DNA of 64,000 bases from assembly GCA_002842045.1 (NCBI GenBank), contig PHBX01000009.1:62001-126000 (forward strand). Direction: 5' to 3'. Of the stretch, positions 8,699-17,078 are shown piece after piece (the stretch's first letter is position 1; every line of letters starts with the position of its first letter). The notes under the pieces are model-generated. The model was not told where the DNA came from. It saw only the letters and a list, made by a program, of their open reading frames with translations, and made no database searches. The stretch is from Chloroflexi bacterium HGW-Chloroflexi-3 (GTDB taxonomy: Bacteria > Chloroflexota > Anaerolineae > Anaerolineales > Anaerolineaceae). The position numbers were made by a program, and so were the translations under genes.

Positions 8699-9799
8699 TT
8701 ATAATCCTTCCATCACATATTGTGTCAGCTCATCCACATCCAGCACATCCAACCCCAATTTTTCAATTGTGCGCCCTCTGCGCCAATAATCTGTGCGATG
8801 TACGATACAGGCCAATCGTATGATCGCATCAATTCCACGGACTGAGACACCAAATCTTTGTCCGAGGGAAGCAATCGGTACCAGGCTCATGGGAACATCC
8901 TCAAATAAATAGCGGTGATTTAACATAGGTGGTGCTTTGATACCATAATACCCGGGTTGATTATGGATTGCTTCTTCGAGTGTATCTCCGGTGGCATTAT
9001 AAGCCAATGTTAACCATTCCATCGCCGTTCGGGCTCGTATTCCCAGAGATGAAGCCACTGTCACTCGTTCCCGATCCAATGCCTCCAAAACCCGGGCAAC
9101 GGAAGGAGTCACGCCATTGATGTAGAACTGAAAATCACCATGGGTTGATTCAATCCATCCGGCATTTAGCAGACTGATGGCTGGATGAAAAATAGCTCCC
9201 ATATTATTCAATCCGGTTTGGAGAACATTTCCCCCATCGATGAACTGGGGAAAAGCTTCATGGATTTTCTCCAAAACCCTAGTTGTCCTGGTTGCTGGTA
9301 AAGCTGCTAATGGTACTGCTTCTTTGATCCGAAAAATTCTCGCTTGTGCTGGACCATCAGACCGAGATGCATAGATAAAGGTCTCAGCTTCGGCTATGGT
9401 CACATCGGCTTTGCATCCGTTATCGCGAATCTCTTTAGCAAATTCGATAGCTCCACAGGTACGACCCGGATGCAAGATTACAAATTGACCATCCTTCAAG
9501 AACGGTGCACATGCTCCTGCAATTTCGGCATGAGCAGATGAAGGCACAACCACCATGATCATTTCAGAATCCTGAATAGCTTCAGCGATATTGGATGTCA
9601 CTTTTGTCAATTTGCCAAAGCCACGCAATTCATTGCTTACACAATCAAGGTCTATTCCCCCCAACTCTTTAATAGCAACAATATGCCCCTCTGTGCGGTT
9701 ATAGAGTATGGTTGGAAATCCCATCAGCCCCAAATGCGCAGCCATTGCCCGTCCGCCATGTCCTGCACCGATTACAGTGTATCTGGTTTTTGTTGTCAT
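8699..9799 (-). CDS. NAD(P)-dependent opine (octopine/nopaline) dehydrogenase family protein
   Basis: 366 residues. N-terminal Rossmann fold with GAGHGG at 11-16 and the VVPSSAHAEIA and LHPGRTCGAIEF segments typical of the octopine/nopaline dehydrogenase family, and a C-terminal helical domain beginning near NALQTGLNN-like sequence (NVLQTGLNNMGAIFHP), which holds the catalytic His region. Members reductively join an amino acid and a 2-oxo acid, or run the reverse reaction; several bacterial members make metallophores or act on unidentified imines. The start overlaps the stop of the cobalamin-binding gene by 4 bases (ATGA), so the two proteins are translationally coupled and likely act in sequence. 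Confidence 0.85.
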   Translation of the reverse strand: MTTKTRYTVIGAGHGGRAMAAHLGLMGFPTILYNRTEGHIVAIKELGGIDLDCVSNELRGFGKLTKVTSNIAEAIQDSEMIMVVVPSSAHAEIAGACAPFLKDGQFVILHPGRTCGAIEFAKEIRDNGCKADVTIAEAETFIYASRSDGPAQARIFRIKEAVPLAALPATRTTRVLEKIHEAFPQFIDGGNVLQTGLNNMGAIFHPAISLLNAGWIESTHGDFQFYINGVTPSVARVLEALDRERVTVASSLGIRARTAMEWLTLAYNATGDTLEEAIHNQPGYYGIKAPPMLNHRYLFEDVPMSLVPIASLGQRFGVSVRGIDAIIRLACIVHRTDYWRRGRTIEKLGLDVLDVDELTQYVMEGL

Positions 9800-11430
9800 G
9801 TTATTTTTCCTTGTTTAATCTGATTTATCCGATCAGTCTCAGATAGATAATTTCCACTTTCATCTATCGCTTCACACGCCCCACAAATGATTCGTGTACG
9901 GATCTTGCCCAGACCAAATCGATTATTTTTTAATTGAGGAGCATCCAGAATGCCACTCAGAACTGCTTCAGTTAACATCATGGGGTCCAACAGAGCATCA
10001 TAGTCATCACCCATTGATCGAATGGTGTCCAGGGAAATCGTTGCTTCCGATACCAGTTGTTTTACCCGTGATTGCACAATCGCATCAGCGGTCATATCTG
10101 GAGCACCCCTGATAGCATTTTCGATGGCTCGTTGTGCCAACAGGCAGGATTCAATCACATCTTCAGCCGTAGCTGCATGATCTGCTTCACTGAACCCAAC
10201 CACATGTACAATATGCGGCTGTAACGCCATCTGGAGATATATACTGGCAACCAGATGTGCTCTGGCAGCGATTGGATCAAGAGGATAACTCAATAACCCG
10301 GTTCTGGTTTGGCGCAAAATATGAAATTTCTCGTCTGCAAGCGGTTGGATCAATTCTAAAATTGCCAACATTTTGGCCAGATCCATGCGATCGGATAATC
10401 CTGGTGGACTGTTGAACATAAATTGAGCGATATAATCGCGTACTCCAAAGGCTTTGGCATTGTAAGCTGATAAATATGCTGCCACCACATAGATCACATC
10501 CGGAGCATCGCGCATGCCCCAATGGTGCGGTTCATTCAACTCAACCGGGATTCCACGCTCACCATACCATTTCATCACTTGTTGGTGTTCTCTAATCGAT
10601 CCTTCCAAATCCCAGGGACCTCTCCCATCCATTTGATTGAACCAGAATAATGGAATCGCACACCAGGCATTCTGGATGGTTTCTGTTACCAGTTCAGCCA
10701 ATGGAATGAAATCATCCGTCCCGGAATACGTGCGCAATAAAGGGAAATTTCCACATCGACTTGCTTGAAAAAGCAGGGAATAATCCTGCGCAGACCGCAC
10801 TGGCACACCACCAGCACCTTTCCTGCGAGGATCCTGTCTCTCCGGATGAAAAAAGTTTTCCTGGGCATCCTGGTCGATCCCCAGAGAGATCACATCCAAG
10901 ACCTTGCTTTCAGCAATTTTCTTAATGCCATCCACGCTTGCCGCAAGGGTAGGTAACCCAAAATGATGCCGTAAAAGCGGGTAGGGTTGTTTCCAATGAA
11001 TTCGTTCAATAGTTTTCTCTGGATACTTCACCTGAGTAGAGGTGCCAGTTTCCTCTGAACGTAAAAACCGCAAAACTTCGACATCTCCCTCTTTTCCATC
11101 GAAGACGCGTTCAAAAAAACCACTTGCTTTTGCTTTTTCTGCCACCGGTGGTGTTCCCCCAAAAACAAATCGAACACCACTTTCCCGTAACTCATCTGCG
11201 GCTTCAGCGAATTCTGCCAACAATCGTTCACCTGTCTCAGGGGTCAACCGGTAGGACACACCTACCATATCCGCCTGTTCGGATTCCGCCATGGAAATAA
11301 ACTGGTCAATGGAAACAGCCGGGCCTAAAAACACTGTTTTCCAACCAGCCTCTTCTGCAAGACGTAAAAAATTATTGATACCAGCTACATGGACACATTC
11401 CCCAACAGCACCAGCGATGACAGTTTTCAC
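9796..11430 (-). CDS. Cobalamin-binding, mutase-like TIM-barrel protein
   Basis: 544 residues. The first ~140 residues have the B12-binding Rossmann-like fold: strand MKTVIAGAVG, the base-off loop ECVHVAG (His14), a later GVSYRLTP segment and the FVFGGT strand. The canonical DxHxxG is altered to CxHxxG. The rest (about 170-480) resembles the barrel of B12-dependent aminomutases/glutamate mutase E (ISLGIDQDAQENFF, RTYSGTDD, ELNEPHHWGMRD, QFMFNSPPGLSDRMDLAKM). A carbon-skeleton or amino-group rearrangement is therefore plausible; the substrate is unknown. Start is GTG 11430, with AGGTGA about 6 bases upstream. First gene of the trio with the opine-dehydrogenase-like and nucleotidyltransferase-like proteins. 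Confidence 0.75.
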   Translation of the reverse strand: MKTVIAGAVGECVHVAGINNFLRLAEEAGWKTVFLGPAVSIDQFISMAESEQADMVGVSYRLTPETGERLLAEFAEAADELRESGVRFVFGGTPPVAEKAKASGFFERVFDGKEGDVEVLRFLRSEETGTSTQVKYPEKTIERIHWKQPYPLLRHHFGLPTLAASVDGIKKIAESKVLDVISLGIDQDAQENFFHPERQDPRRKGAGGVPVRSAQDYSLLFQASRCGNFPLLRTYSGTDDFIPLAELVTETIQNAWCAIPLFWFNQMDGRGPWDLEGSIREHQQVMKWYGERGIPVELNEPHHWGMRDAPDVIYVVAAYLSAYNAKAFGVRDYIAQFMFNSPPGLSDRMDLAKMLAILELIQPLADEKFHILRQTRTGLLSYPLDPIAARAHLVASIYLQMALQPHIVHVVGFSEADHAATAEDVIESCLLAQRAIENAIRGAPDMTADAIVQSRVKQLVSEATISLDTIRSMGDDYDALLDPMMLTEAVLSGILDAPQLKNNRFGLGKIRTRIICGACEAIDESGNYLSETDRINQIKQGKIT

Positions 11431-11714
11431 GCAATCACCTCATCAGAACACGGAGATCTACATAATTATCAAGTTATTAGATTATCAGTTGTTGTCGAGC
11501 TTTGATAAAACAATAAAGTAGGAATAATATTGGTTACATCTGATTTCGTATCACGATTGGGATGACAACCAGAATATCCTCTTGGGTAGGGACAATTAAA
11601 ATATAGCATAATGTTGCCAGACAAACAAGATTTTTTTCACCAACGTGCGTGAAAATTTATAAAAAACTACAATAATCCGGTCATTTATTAATCATGAAAT
11701 TTGTGGATGTTGTT

Positions 11715-12173
11715 TTAACCTCTTGGCCCTTTTTTCTTCAATCTTTGATTTAATTCCCATAATGCAGTTTTGTTACCATCAAATTTGAGTATCTGATGCG
11801 CCTGCTCGTAAAGAAACCAGCCGTATGCACTATGCTCATCGGATATGTTGATATCGAATTGGGACGTTGAAACACCAAAACAATACTGTGGAATCACGTA
11901 AACATCCTCACCCCAAATAGAGCTGTCTTTAAATTCGGTTACAGGGACTGATTCTATGGTATCCAATTGTATGAAAGTAGACGTTGTCCCAATCCCAGTT
12001 TCCTCAAAGGTCTCTCGTCTGGCTGCCTCCAGTGGAGTTTCATCATCTTCACCGCCACCAGCAATCCCTTGCCAGAAACCTTCATCCGCTCTCAGTAGCA
12101 AAGCAAATTCGAATTGATTTTGTAAATTTTTTCGATACGGAAAGACTAATACTTGAAAAGGAGCTCTTGGCAT
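11715..12173 (-). CDS. NUDIX hydrolase
   Basis: 152-residue hydrolase of nucleoside-diphosphate-linked compounds. The NUDIX box begins at GGGEDDET and ends REtFEETGI (about residues 39-61), with the expected RE..EE.G residues that bind Mg. The opening FQVLVFPYR and the general length resemble dihydroneopterin-triphosphate/dATP-type pyrophosphatases, but substrate cannot be set. It starts at ATG 12173, 30 bases after the stop of the chelatase gene, so the two are probably cotranscribed. The following 284 bases to 11430 hold no gene that I can see. Confidence 0.9.
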   Translation of the reverse strand: MPRAPFQVLVFPYRKNLQNQFEFALLLRADEGFWQGIAGGGEDDETPLEAARRETFEETGIGTTSTFIQLDTIESVPVTEFKDSSIWGEDVYVIPQYCFGVSTSQFDINISDEHSAYGWFLYEQAHQILKFDGNKTALWELNQRLKKKGPRG

Positions 12174-12203
12174 CAGAAAGGTTATCCTTATGTTGAAATG
12201 GTC

Positions 12204-13349
12204 TTATCCGACGATATAAAAACCGCATTCGTTGTGTGGATCCTGGATGGTTAATGGGTCACGTTTATCATTCAGGATTTCCTGTAACTTTGCTGCTCGT
12301 TCTGGATAAATGATTGTTTTTACTGTGTCTTCCAACACCGGTAACTCAAATGGTTGATCGAAAGGTTTACGTTTCAATCGATGTGGTAAGGCTAACTGGG
12401 CAGCGACATGAATATCACTGGGCTCAAGGTGGGTTCGATTATTAAAAACGGCATGGGCAATCGCTGTTTTTTGGATGACCAGATCCGCTCTGTGTCCTTC
12501 AATCTTGAATTGGCTGGTTACCTCCGCGATCATTTCAAGATTTTCATGGGTAATTTTTATACGAGGCAACATGTTCTGTGCCTGAACGATACGATTGGAG
12601 AGTGTCTTTTCACAATTTTCCCAGGTTTTGATAAAACGGTAAGGATCATTCTCAAAGTCCAGCACACGTTTCAAAATTAATATTCTCCGTTTCAGGTCTG
12701 TGATGCTTTTAATGGAGACGGATAATCCAAAGCGGTCAATCAATTGTGGCCGTAGCGTTCCTTCCTCCGGATTCATCGTCCCAACCAGCATGAACCGGGC
12801 AGGATGGGAAAAGGAAATACCTTCACGTTCTATGATATTGACCCCCATTGCAGCTGTATCCAAAAGCACATCCACCACGTGATCATCCAACAGGTTAACT
12901 TCATCAATATATAATAGCCCGCGGTTGGCTTCCGCCAGAACCCCCGCTTCAAAAGCTCGCAATCCAAATCGAATAGCTTTCTCAATATCCAGGGTGCCCA
13001 CCACCCGATCTTCTGTGGCTGAGATGGGCAAATTGACAAAGGGGGTAGCTTTCTCGATTGTCTCTGGCTTTTCTCCAGCAATAAAACGCTGGTGACACTC
13101 ACTACACCATGTACTCGGAATGCGTGGGTGACAGCCAAAGCGGCAATCCCGAATTACCTGAATTTTTGGCAGCAAGGCTGCTAAAGCGCGAACAGCGGTC
13201 GATTTGGCGGTTCCTCTTTCTCCTTGAATTAAAACGCCACCAATTCTGGGATTGATCGCATTCAAAATCAACGCCAGCACCATTTCTTCCTGCCCAACAA
13301 TGGCGGTGAATGGATATATTAACCGTTCCGTGTTAAGATTGATCATCAT
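12204..13349 (-). CDS. Magnesium-chelatase subunit I-type AAA+ ATPase
   Basis: 381 residues. Walker A GERGTAKST (43-51), Walker B LLYIDEVNLL, sensor 1 LVGTMNPEEG and an arginine-finger region RPQLIDRFG mark the BchI/ChlI family, the AAA+ motor that drives metal insertion into tetrapyrroles. A four-cysteine cluster at 69, 73, 82 and 85 lies just after Walker A and could bind a metal. No ChlD, ChlH or CobN partner is nearby, so the role may be cobalt or nickel chelation with a distant partner, or another MoxR-like job. The start ATG 13349 lies 7 bases from a TACAAT -10 box, without a Shine-Dalgarno sequence (possible leaderless mRNA). Confidence 0.85.
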   Translation of the reverse strand: MMINLNTERLIYPFTAIVGQEEMVLALILNAINPRIGGVLIQGERGTAKSTAVRALAALLPKIQVIRDCRFGCHPRIPSTWCSECHQRFIAGEKPETIEKATPFVNLPISATEDRVVGTLDIEKAIRFGLRAFEAGVLAEANRGLLYIDEVNLLDDHVVDVLLDTAAMGVNIIEREGISFSHPARFMLVGTMNPEEGTLRPQLIDRFGLSVSIKSITDLKRRILILKRVLDFENDPYRFIKTWENCEKTLSNRIVQAQNMLPRIKITHENLEMIAEVTSQFKIEGHRADLVIQKTAIAHAVFNNRTHLEPSDIHVAAQLALPHRLKRKPFDQPFELPVLEDTVKTIIYPERAAKLQEILNDKRDPLTIQDPHNECGFYIVG

Positions 13350-13356
13350 TACCTAC

Positions 13357-13362
13357 ATTGTA
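13357..13362 (-). promoter_or_regulatory. -10 box of the chelatase gene, probable leaderless start
   Basis: Minus-strand TACAAT ends 7 bases before ATG 13349; preceded by TG. No convincing -35 and no ribosome binding site. Confidence 0.45.
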
Positions 13363-13447
13363 CATGATTTTGATCCACACTTTCACAATTAACTTCAGGT
13401 GGCTGTAAGGTAAAACTACCTGCACCTTTCAAGTTCTGAAAGTTTGC

Positions 13448-13476
13448 TTGACAGTGTTTTTTGACTATGCTACATT
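13448..13476 (+). promoter_or_regulatory. Promoter of the Roadblock/V4R signalling operon
   Basis: TTGACA (13448-13453), 17-base spacer, TACATT (13471-13476). It supports a translation start downstream at 13526 rather than an earlier one. Confidence 0.8.
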
Positions 13477-13525
13477 AATTAACAATCAAATTTTTTCGAA
13501 TAGAATTCCCTCAAGGAGCGTCATT

Positions 13526-13897
13526 TTGACAAAATCAAGAACTCAACTCATGGTAGAAAGGCTGAGAGAGCTTCAGGCGTCCTCACCGGATATCGAAGCA
13601 TCAGCAATCGTCAGTGTGGATGGCTTAACCATTGCGTCTGCATTACCACAGGGGGTGGAGGAAGACCGGGTTTCCGCTATGTCAGCCGCTATGCTTTCAC
13701 TGGGTGAAAGAATTGCGACAGAATTAGGACGTGGTAATCTCGAGCAGGTCTATATCAAAGGTAAACAGGGTTATGTTGTTCTGATGTCAGTCGGTGAAGA
13801 AGCAGTTCTGACCGCTCTGGCACGTGAACAGGCAAAACTTGGCCTTATTTTCCTGGATATGCGTCGTGCTGCAGAAGACCTGACCAAGCTAATTTAG
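13526..13897 (+). CDS. Roadblock/LC7 domain protein (MglB-like)
   Basis: 123 residues, a single Roadblock/LC7 domain: VERLRELQASSPDIEASAIVSVDGLTIASALP is followed by a helix with the A/M-rich SAAMLSLGERIA and a strand pair with KGKQGYVVLM. These small proteins dimerise and regulate Ras-like GTPases or act as scaffolds. Start is TTG 13526, chosen because AAGGAG stands 7 bases upstream and the promoter lies at 13448-13476. First gene of a plus-strand set; the V4R gene starts 12 bases after its stop. No MglA-type GTPase is in the window, so the partner is unknown. Confidence 0.88.
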   Translation: MTKSRTQLMVERLRELQASSPDIEASAIVSVDGLTIASALPQGVEEDRVSAMSAAMLSLGERIATELGRGNLEQVYIKGKQGYVVLMSVGEEAVLTALAREQAKLGLIFLDMRRAAEDLTKLI

Positions 13898-13909
13898 CTC
13901 TGGTTTGAT

Positions 13910-14542
13910 ATGGATCCCATTCCAGTCAGCGGTCTTTACTATCCTAACAAAATTGCCAATATTGCCCTCAAAGCACTGGAAGATGTGATGGGTAAGAATG
14001 GCGTCAATGCCATTCTCAACCTGGCTAACCTTCAACATTTGATCGATAACTACCCCCCACCTAACCTCAACCGGGAATATGATTTTGCATATTTTTCTGC
14101 CATTTGGGGCGCTCTGGAAGAAATGTACGGTCCCCGTGGCGGGCGTGGGTTAGCACTCAGAGCAGGACGAGCAACATTTGCTGAAGGATTAAGAAACTTC
14201 GGAGCACTGGCCGGTGCCGGTGATCTTGCATTTAAGGTGTTGCCCCTGCACACCAAAATAAAAATTGGTTTGCCTGCGATGGCAAGAATTTTTACCCAAA
14301 CCAGCGATCAACATTCCACAGTAGAAGAAAAAGAGGATCACTTCATTTATACCATCCACAAATGTCCAGTCTGTTATGGTAGGCACATTGAGAAACCTGG
14401 CTGTCATGTGGCTACCGGATTAATTCAAGAAGGATTAAAATGGGTATCAGGCGGATATGAATTCCGTGTGGTTGAAACAAAATGTATCGCTGCTGGCAAC
14501 GAAGTTTGTGAATTTGTTATTATGAAAGAACCGGTAGGCTAA
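13910..14542 (+). CDS. V4R (4-vinyl-reductase-like) small-molecule-binding protein
   Basis: 210 residues. A helical N-terminal part (including GALEEMYGPRGGRGLALRAGRA) leads to a C-terminal V4R domain with HKCPVCYGRH...KPGCHVATG and a final ETKCIAAGNEVCEF; the conserved cysteines suggest metal or ligand binding. V4R domains occur in bacteriochlorophyll reductase accessory proteins, phenol regulators and other sensors, and are often neighbours of Roadblock genes. The combination of Roadblock, V4R and receiver proteins here suggests a cytoplasmic ligand-sensing module. Start ATG 13910; 3 bases separate its stop from the receiver gene. Confidence 0.85.
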   Translation: MDPIPVSGLYYPNKIANIALKALEDVMGKNGVNAILNLANLQHLIDNYPPPNLNREYDFAYFSAIWGALEEMYGPRGGRGLALRAGRATFAEGLRNFGALAGAGDLAFKVLPLHTKIKIGLPAMARIFTQTSDQHSTVEEKEDHFIYTIHKCPVCYGRHIEKPGCHVATGLIQEGLKWVSGGYEFRVVETKCIAAGNEVCEFVIMKEPVG

Positions 14543-14545
14543 GCA

Positions 14546-15400
14546 TTGGTAGTAACCCAATCAAACGCATCCATTCTCATCATTGATGATGATCAGGAAA
14601 TTGGCGAAATGCTCAATTCCTATTTTGAGGTGCAGGGTTATCAGGTATCCACAATCAATTGGGGTGAAGACGGTTTAATCGCCTGCCTGGAAAAAATTCC
14701 GGATATTGTTCTACTGGACATTCGTCTACCCGATCTGGATGGCTACGAAATTGTTAAAAGACTGAAAAAAAATCGCCGCACACAATCTGTGCCCATAATA
14801 TTCTTAACTGAAAAACGCCAGCGCGAAGATCGATTGCGTGGGTTGTCCATGCAGGTCGAAGATTACATTACCAAACCATTCGATATTCAGGAGTTACGAC
14901 TACGCGTTCGTAACGTCTTGATGCGCTATCGGCGCAGTTCATTATCCAATGCCATAACGGCTCTACCTGAGAAACAATTATTAATTGAAACGATTGAAGA
15001 GCATTTGCAAAGAGGCAGATTCGGTATCATTCTCGTCAACCTCCAGAAACTGGATGAATATCGTGACCAATTCGGATTTGTGGCTGCTAATGAGTTGCAA
15101 CGCAATATTGCCATGATTCTAAAAGAGACTTTTATGGTCAGCGTTGATCAACAGCCATTTCTGGCACAGTGGGGAAACTCGAATTTTGTATTACTCACCA
15201 AAGCTGATCAAACCGACTTAATTGAAAAATCCGTTTACCAGAGTGTGTACCCAAAGCTGGAAAAGGCATACACATGGGGAGACAGTCATGCAAATCGGAT
15301 TGATCAACAATTAGGAATCCACGTTTATAAAAAAGTTATCAATCCACGAACAGAAAGCCTCCAGAAGATTATCATTGATTTGGAGCGCTTGATCCATTAG
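14546..15400 (+). CDS. Response regulator: receiver plus degenerate GGDEF
   Basis: 284 residues. An N-terminal receiver domain has the acidic cluster DDD at 14-16, phosphoacceptor D58 (LLDIRLPD) and K110 (TKPFD). After a short linker the C-terminal ~150 residues look like a diguanylate-cyclase fold (ALPEKQLLIETIEEHL... FGIILVNLQKLDEYRDQFG), but the active-site GG(D/E)EF is replaced by QWGNSNF, so no c-di-GMP synthesis is expected; a binding or scaffolding role is more likely. Start TTG 14546 lies 3 bases after the V4R stop. No histidine kinase is adjacent. Confidence 0.85.
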   Translation: MVVTQSNASILIIDDDQEIGEMLNSYFEVQGYQVSTINWGEDGLIACLEKIPDIVLLDIRLPDLDGYEIVKRLKKNRRTQSVPIIFLTEKRQREDRLRGLSMQVEDYITKPFDIQELRLRVRNVLMRYRRSSLSNAITALPEKQLLIETIEEHLQRGRFGIILVNLQKLDEYRDQFGFVAANELQRNIAMILKETFMVSVDQQPFLAQWGNSNFVLLTKADQTDLIEKSVYQSVYPKLEKAYTWGDSHANRIDQQLGIHVYKKVINPRTESLQKIIIDLERLIH

Positions 15401-15407
15401 GTGAAAA

Positions 15408-16139
15408 TTGAAGACAACATTCGTTATACCAACATACAATGAAGCTGAAAATATTCCAAAATTAGTTAAGGCAGTTTTGGAATTAACGGTAAGCGTCGAT
15501 ATATTAATTGTCGATGATAACAGCCCGGATGGCAGCGGTGATCTGGCTGAACAGTTGAAAAAAGATTATCCTGGTCGCATTCAGGTGCTGCATCGCAAAG
15601 GTAAATTAGGATTGGGGAGTGCTTATATTCAGGGATTCCGCCAGGCGATAGCAAACGGCGCTGACTATATTGGTCAGATGGACGCTGATTTCTCCCATCC
15701 GGTTGATAAAATACCGGTGATGATAAACACATTGGAATGTTGTGATTTTGTGATTGGTTCCCGCTATGTTGCCGGGGGAAAGCTGGATGAAAACTGGCCA
15801 TTCTGGCGCAAGTGGCTTTCCGGGTTTGGAAATTTTTACGCCCGCACCATCCTTGGTTTAAAGATTAAAGATGTGACCGGTGGGTTCCGTTTATGGCGTA
15901 AAGAAACGCTGTCTGCCATGCCATTGGAACGGGTGAAATCGAATGGTTATATCTTCCAGGTAGAAATGTCCTACCTGGCTAACCTTCTTGGATTTCGATG
16001 TGCTGAAACCCCGATCTACTTTGCAGATCGTCGCTGGGGGCAATCAAAGATGTCCCTTCGTATTCAACTCGAAGCAGCCTACCGTACCTGGTTGTTATTG
16101 GGTTTTTATAAGGATCTTAAAAACAAACGCTCGATTTAA
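15408..16139 (+). CDS. Polyprenol-phosphate mannosyltransferase-like glycosyltransferase (GT2)
   Basis: 243 residues, a soluble GT-A enzyme of the dolichol-phosphate-mannose synthase type: FVIPTYNEAENIP at the start, VDDNSPDGS, GLGSAYIQGF, QMDADFSHP (metal-binding DxD region) and the VTGGFRLWRKE acceptor segment. It lacks the C-terminal membrane or GtrA-like extension, as in the short DPM1 form. Predicted to load a sugar on polyprenyl phosphate at the membrane face for protein or wall glycosylation. Start TTG 15408 with AGGTGAAAA upstream; 7 bases after the response-regulator stop, so possibly in the same transcript. Confidence 0.9.
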   Translation: MKTTFVIPTYNEAENIPKLVKAVLELTVSVDILIVDDNSPDGSGDLAEQLKKDYPGRIQVLHRKGKLGLGSAYIQGFRQAIANGADYIGQMDADFSHPVDKIPVMINTLECCDFVIGSRYVAGGKLDENWPFWRKWLSGFGNFYARTILGLKIKDVTGGFRLWRKETLSAMPLERVKSNGYIFQVEMSYLANLLGFRCAETPIYFADRRWGQSKMSLRIQLEAAYRTWLLLGFYKDLKNKRSI

Positions 16140-16214
16140 TAGGGTTTAGGTTTTTAGGGCTAGCGACTAGGATTTCAGGACGGGTCAGGGTCACTAAATC
16201 CTACAACCTAAGTG

Positions 16215-17078
16215 TCACCATGAGCTATGAGCCATGAGCTTATAATAATACTCCGTCAACTTTCCCCATTCATCCAGATTAAGCGTTTCTGCCCTGCGGG
16301 TGGAGTCAATCTCGTTTTGTAAAAGCATCTCCTCCACCTTAATAACCGGTAAACTCAATCCGGCAGCCAGCGATTTACGCAGCATCTTTCGTTTTTGACC
16401 AAATCCGGCCCTGGTAAGCTGGAAGAATGTATCCAGCATCGATTCATCAACCAGCGGATTCGGATACAAATCCACACGTATCACAGCTGAATCCACATTA
16501 GGAGCCGGGTAGAAGGAACCCGCAGAAATTTTCGCAACGATCTTTGCTTTGCCAAAAACCTGAACACTCAAAGCCAATAAACTCATATCCCCAGGCTCAG
16601 CACAAATTCGCTGTGCCACTTCCTTCTGGATGGTCATCACAATCCTGCGTGGTTTTCGTTTGGCTGACAGCAAATGCCGAAATATAGCTGAAGTGATATA
16701 GTAAGGAATATTGGCGACCACCAGATATTGATCGACAGAGATCAAACGGGTGGGGTCAAGCTTCAGGATATCGCCATACACCAGTTCAACATTGCCTTCA
16801 GAACCCAAGACCGTCTCCAGGATAGGGATCAGCTTGGAATCCAATTCCACTGCCACCACTTTACGCGCTGCAGCGGATAAAAAGCGGGTTAAAGAGCCTA
16901 AACCAGCCCCGATCTCCAGAACAACATCGATGGGTTCGATTTCAGCCACATCAACAACTTTTTCCAGGGCACCATGATCCACCAGAAAATTTTGCCCAAG
17001 GCTTTTTCTCGGACTGAGTTCATATTCGCGCAAAAGATTACGGACATTCAGAGGCGTGGGAATTAAGGAAGGATCCAT
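16215..17078 (-). CDS. rsmA: 16S rRNA (adenine1518-N6/adenine1519-N6)-dimethyltransferase
   Basis: 287 residues. SAM-dependent dimethyltransferase acting on the two adjacent adenines near the 3' end of 16S rRNA. Motifs: SPRKSLGQNFLVD near the N-terminus, motif I LEIGAGLGSLT, VAVELD, and the catalytic NIPYY (NxPY), then SFYPAPNVDSAV. The start overlaps the end of the DUF348/G5/3D gene by 16 bases, so the two are cotranscribed. The C-terminus is encoded by three imperfect 7-base repeats (16220-16240), probably coincidental. Confidence 0.96.
   Translation of the reverse strand: MDPSLIPTPLNVRNLLREYELSPRKSLGQNFLVDHGALEKVVDVAEIEPIDVVLEIGAGLGSLTRFLSAAARKVVAVELDSKLIPILETVLGSEGNVELVYGDILKLDPTRLISVDQYLVVANIPYYITSAIFRHLLSAKRKPRRIVMTIQKEVAQRICAEPGDMSLLALSVQVFGKAKIVAKISAGSFYPAPNVDSAVIRVDLYPNPLVDESMLDTFFQLTRAGFGQKRKMLRKSLAAGLSLPVIKVEEMLLQNEIDSTRRAETLNLDEWGKLTEYYYKLMAHSSW

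Noticed and set aside
16220..16240. Three imperfect 7-base repeats (ATGAGCT/ATGAGCC/ATGAGCT)
   Set aside because: They encode the last residues of rsmA; too short for a meaningful array and no sign of a mobile element.
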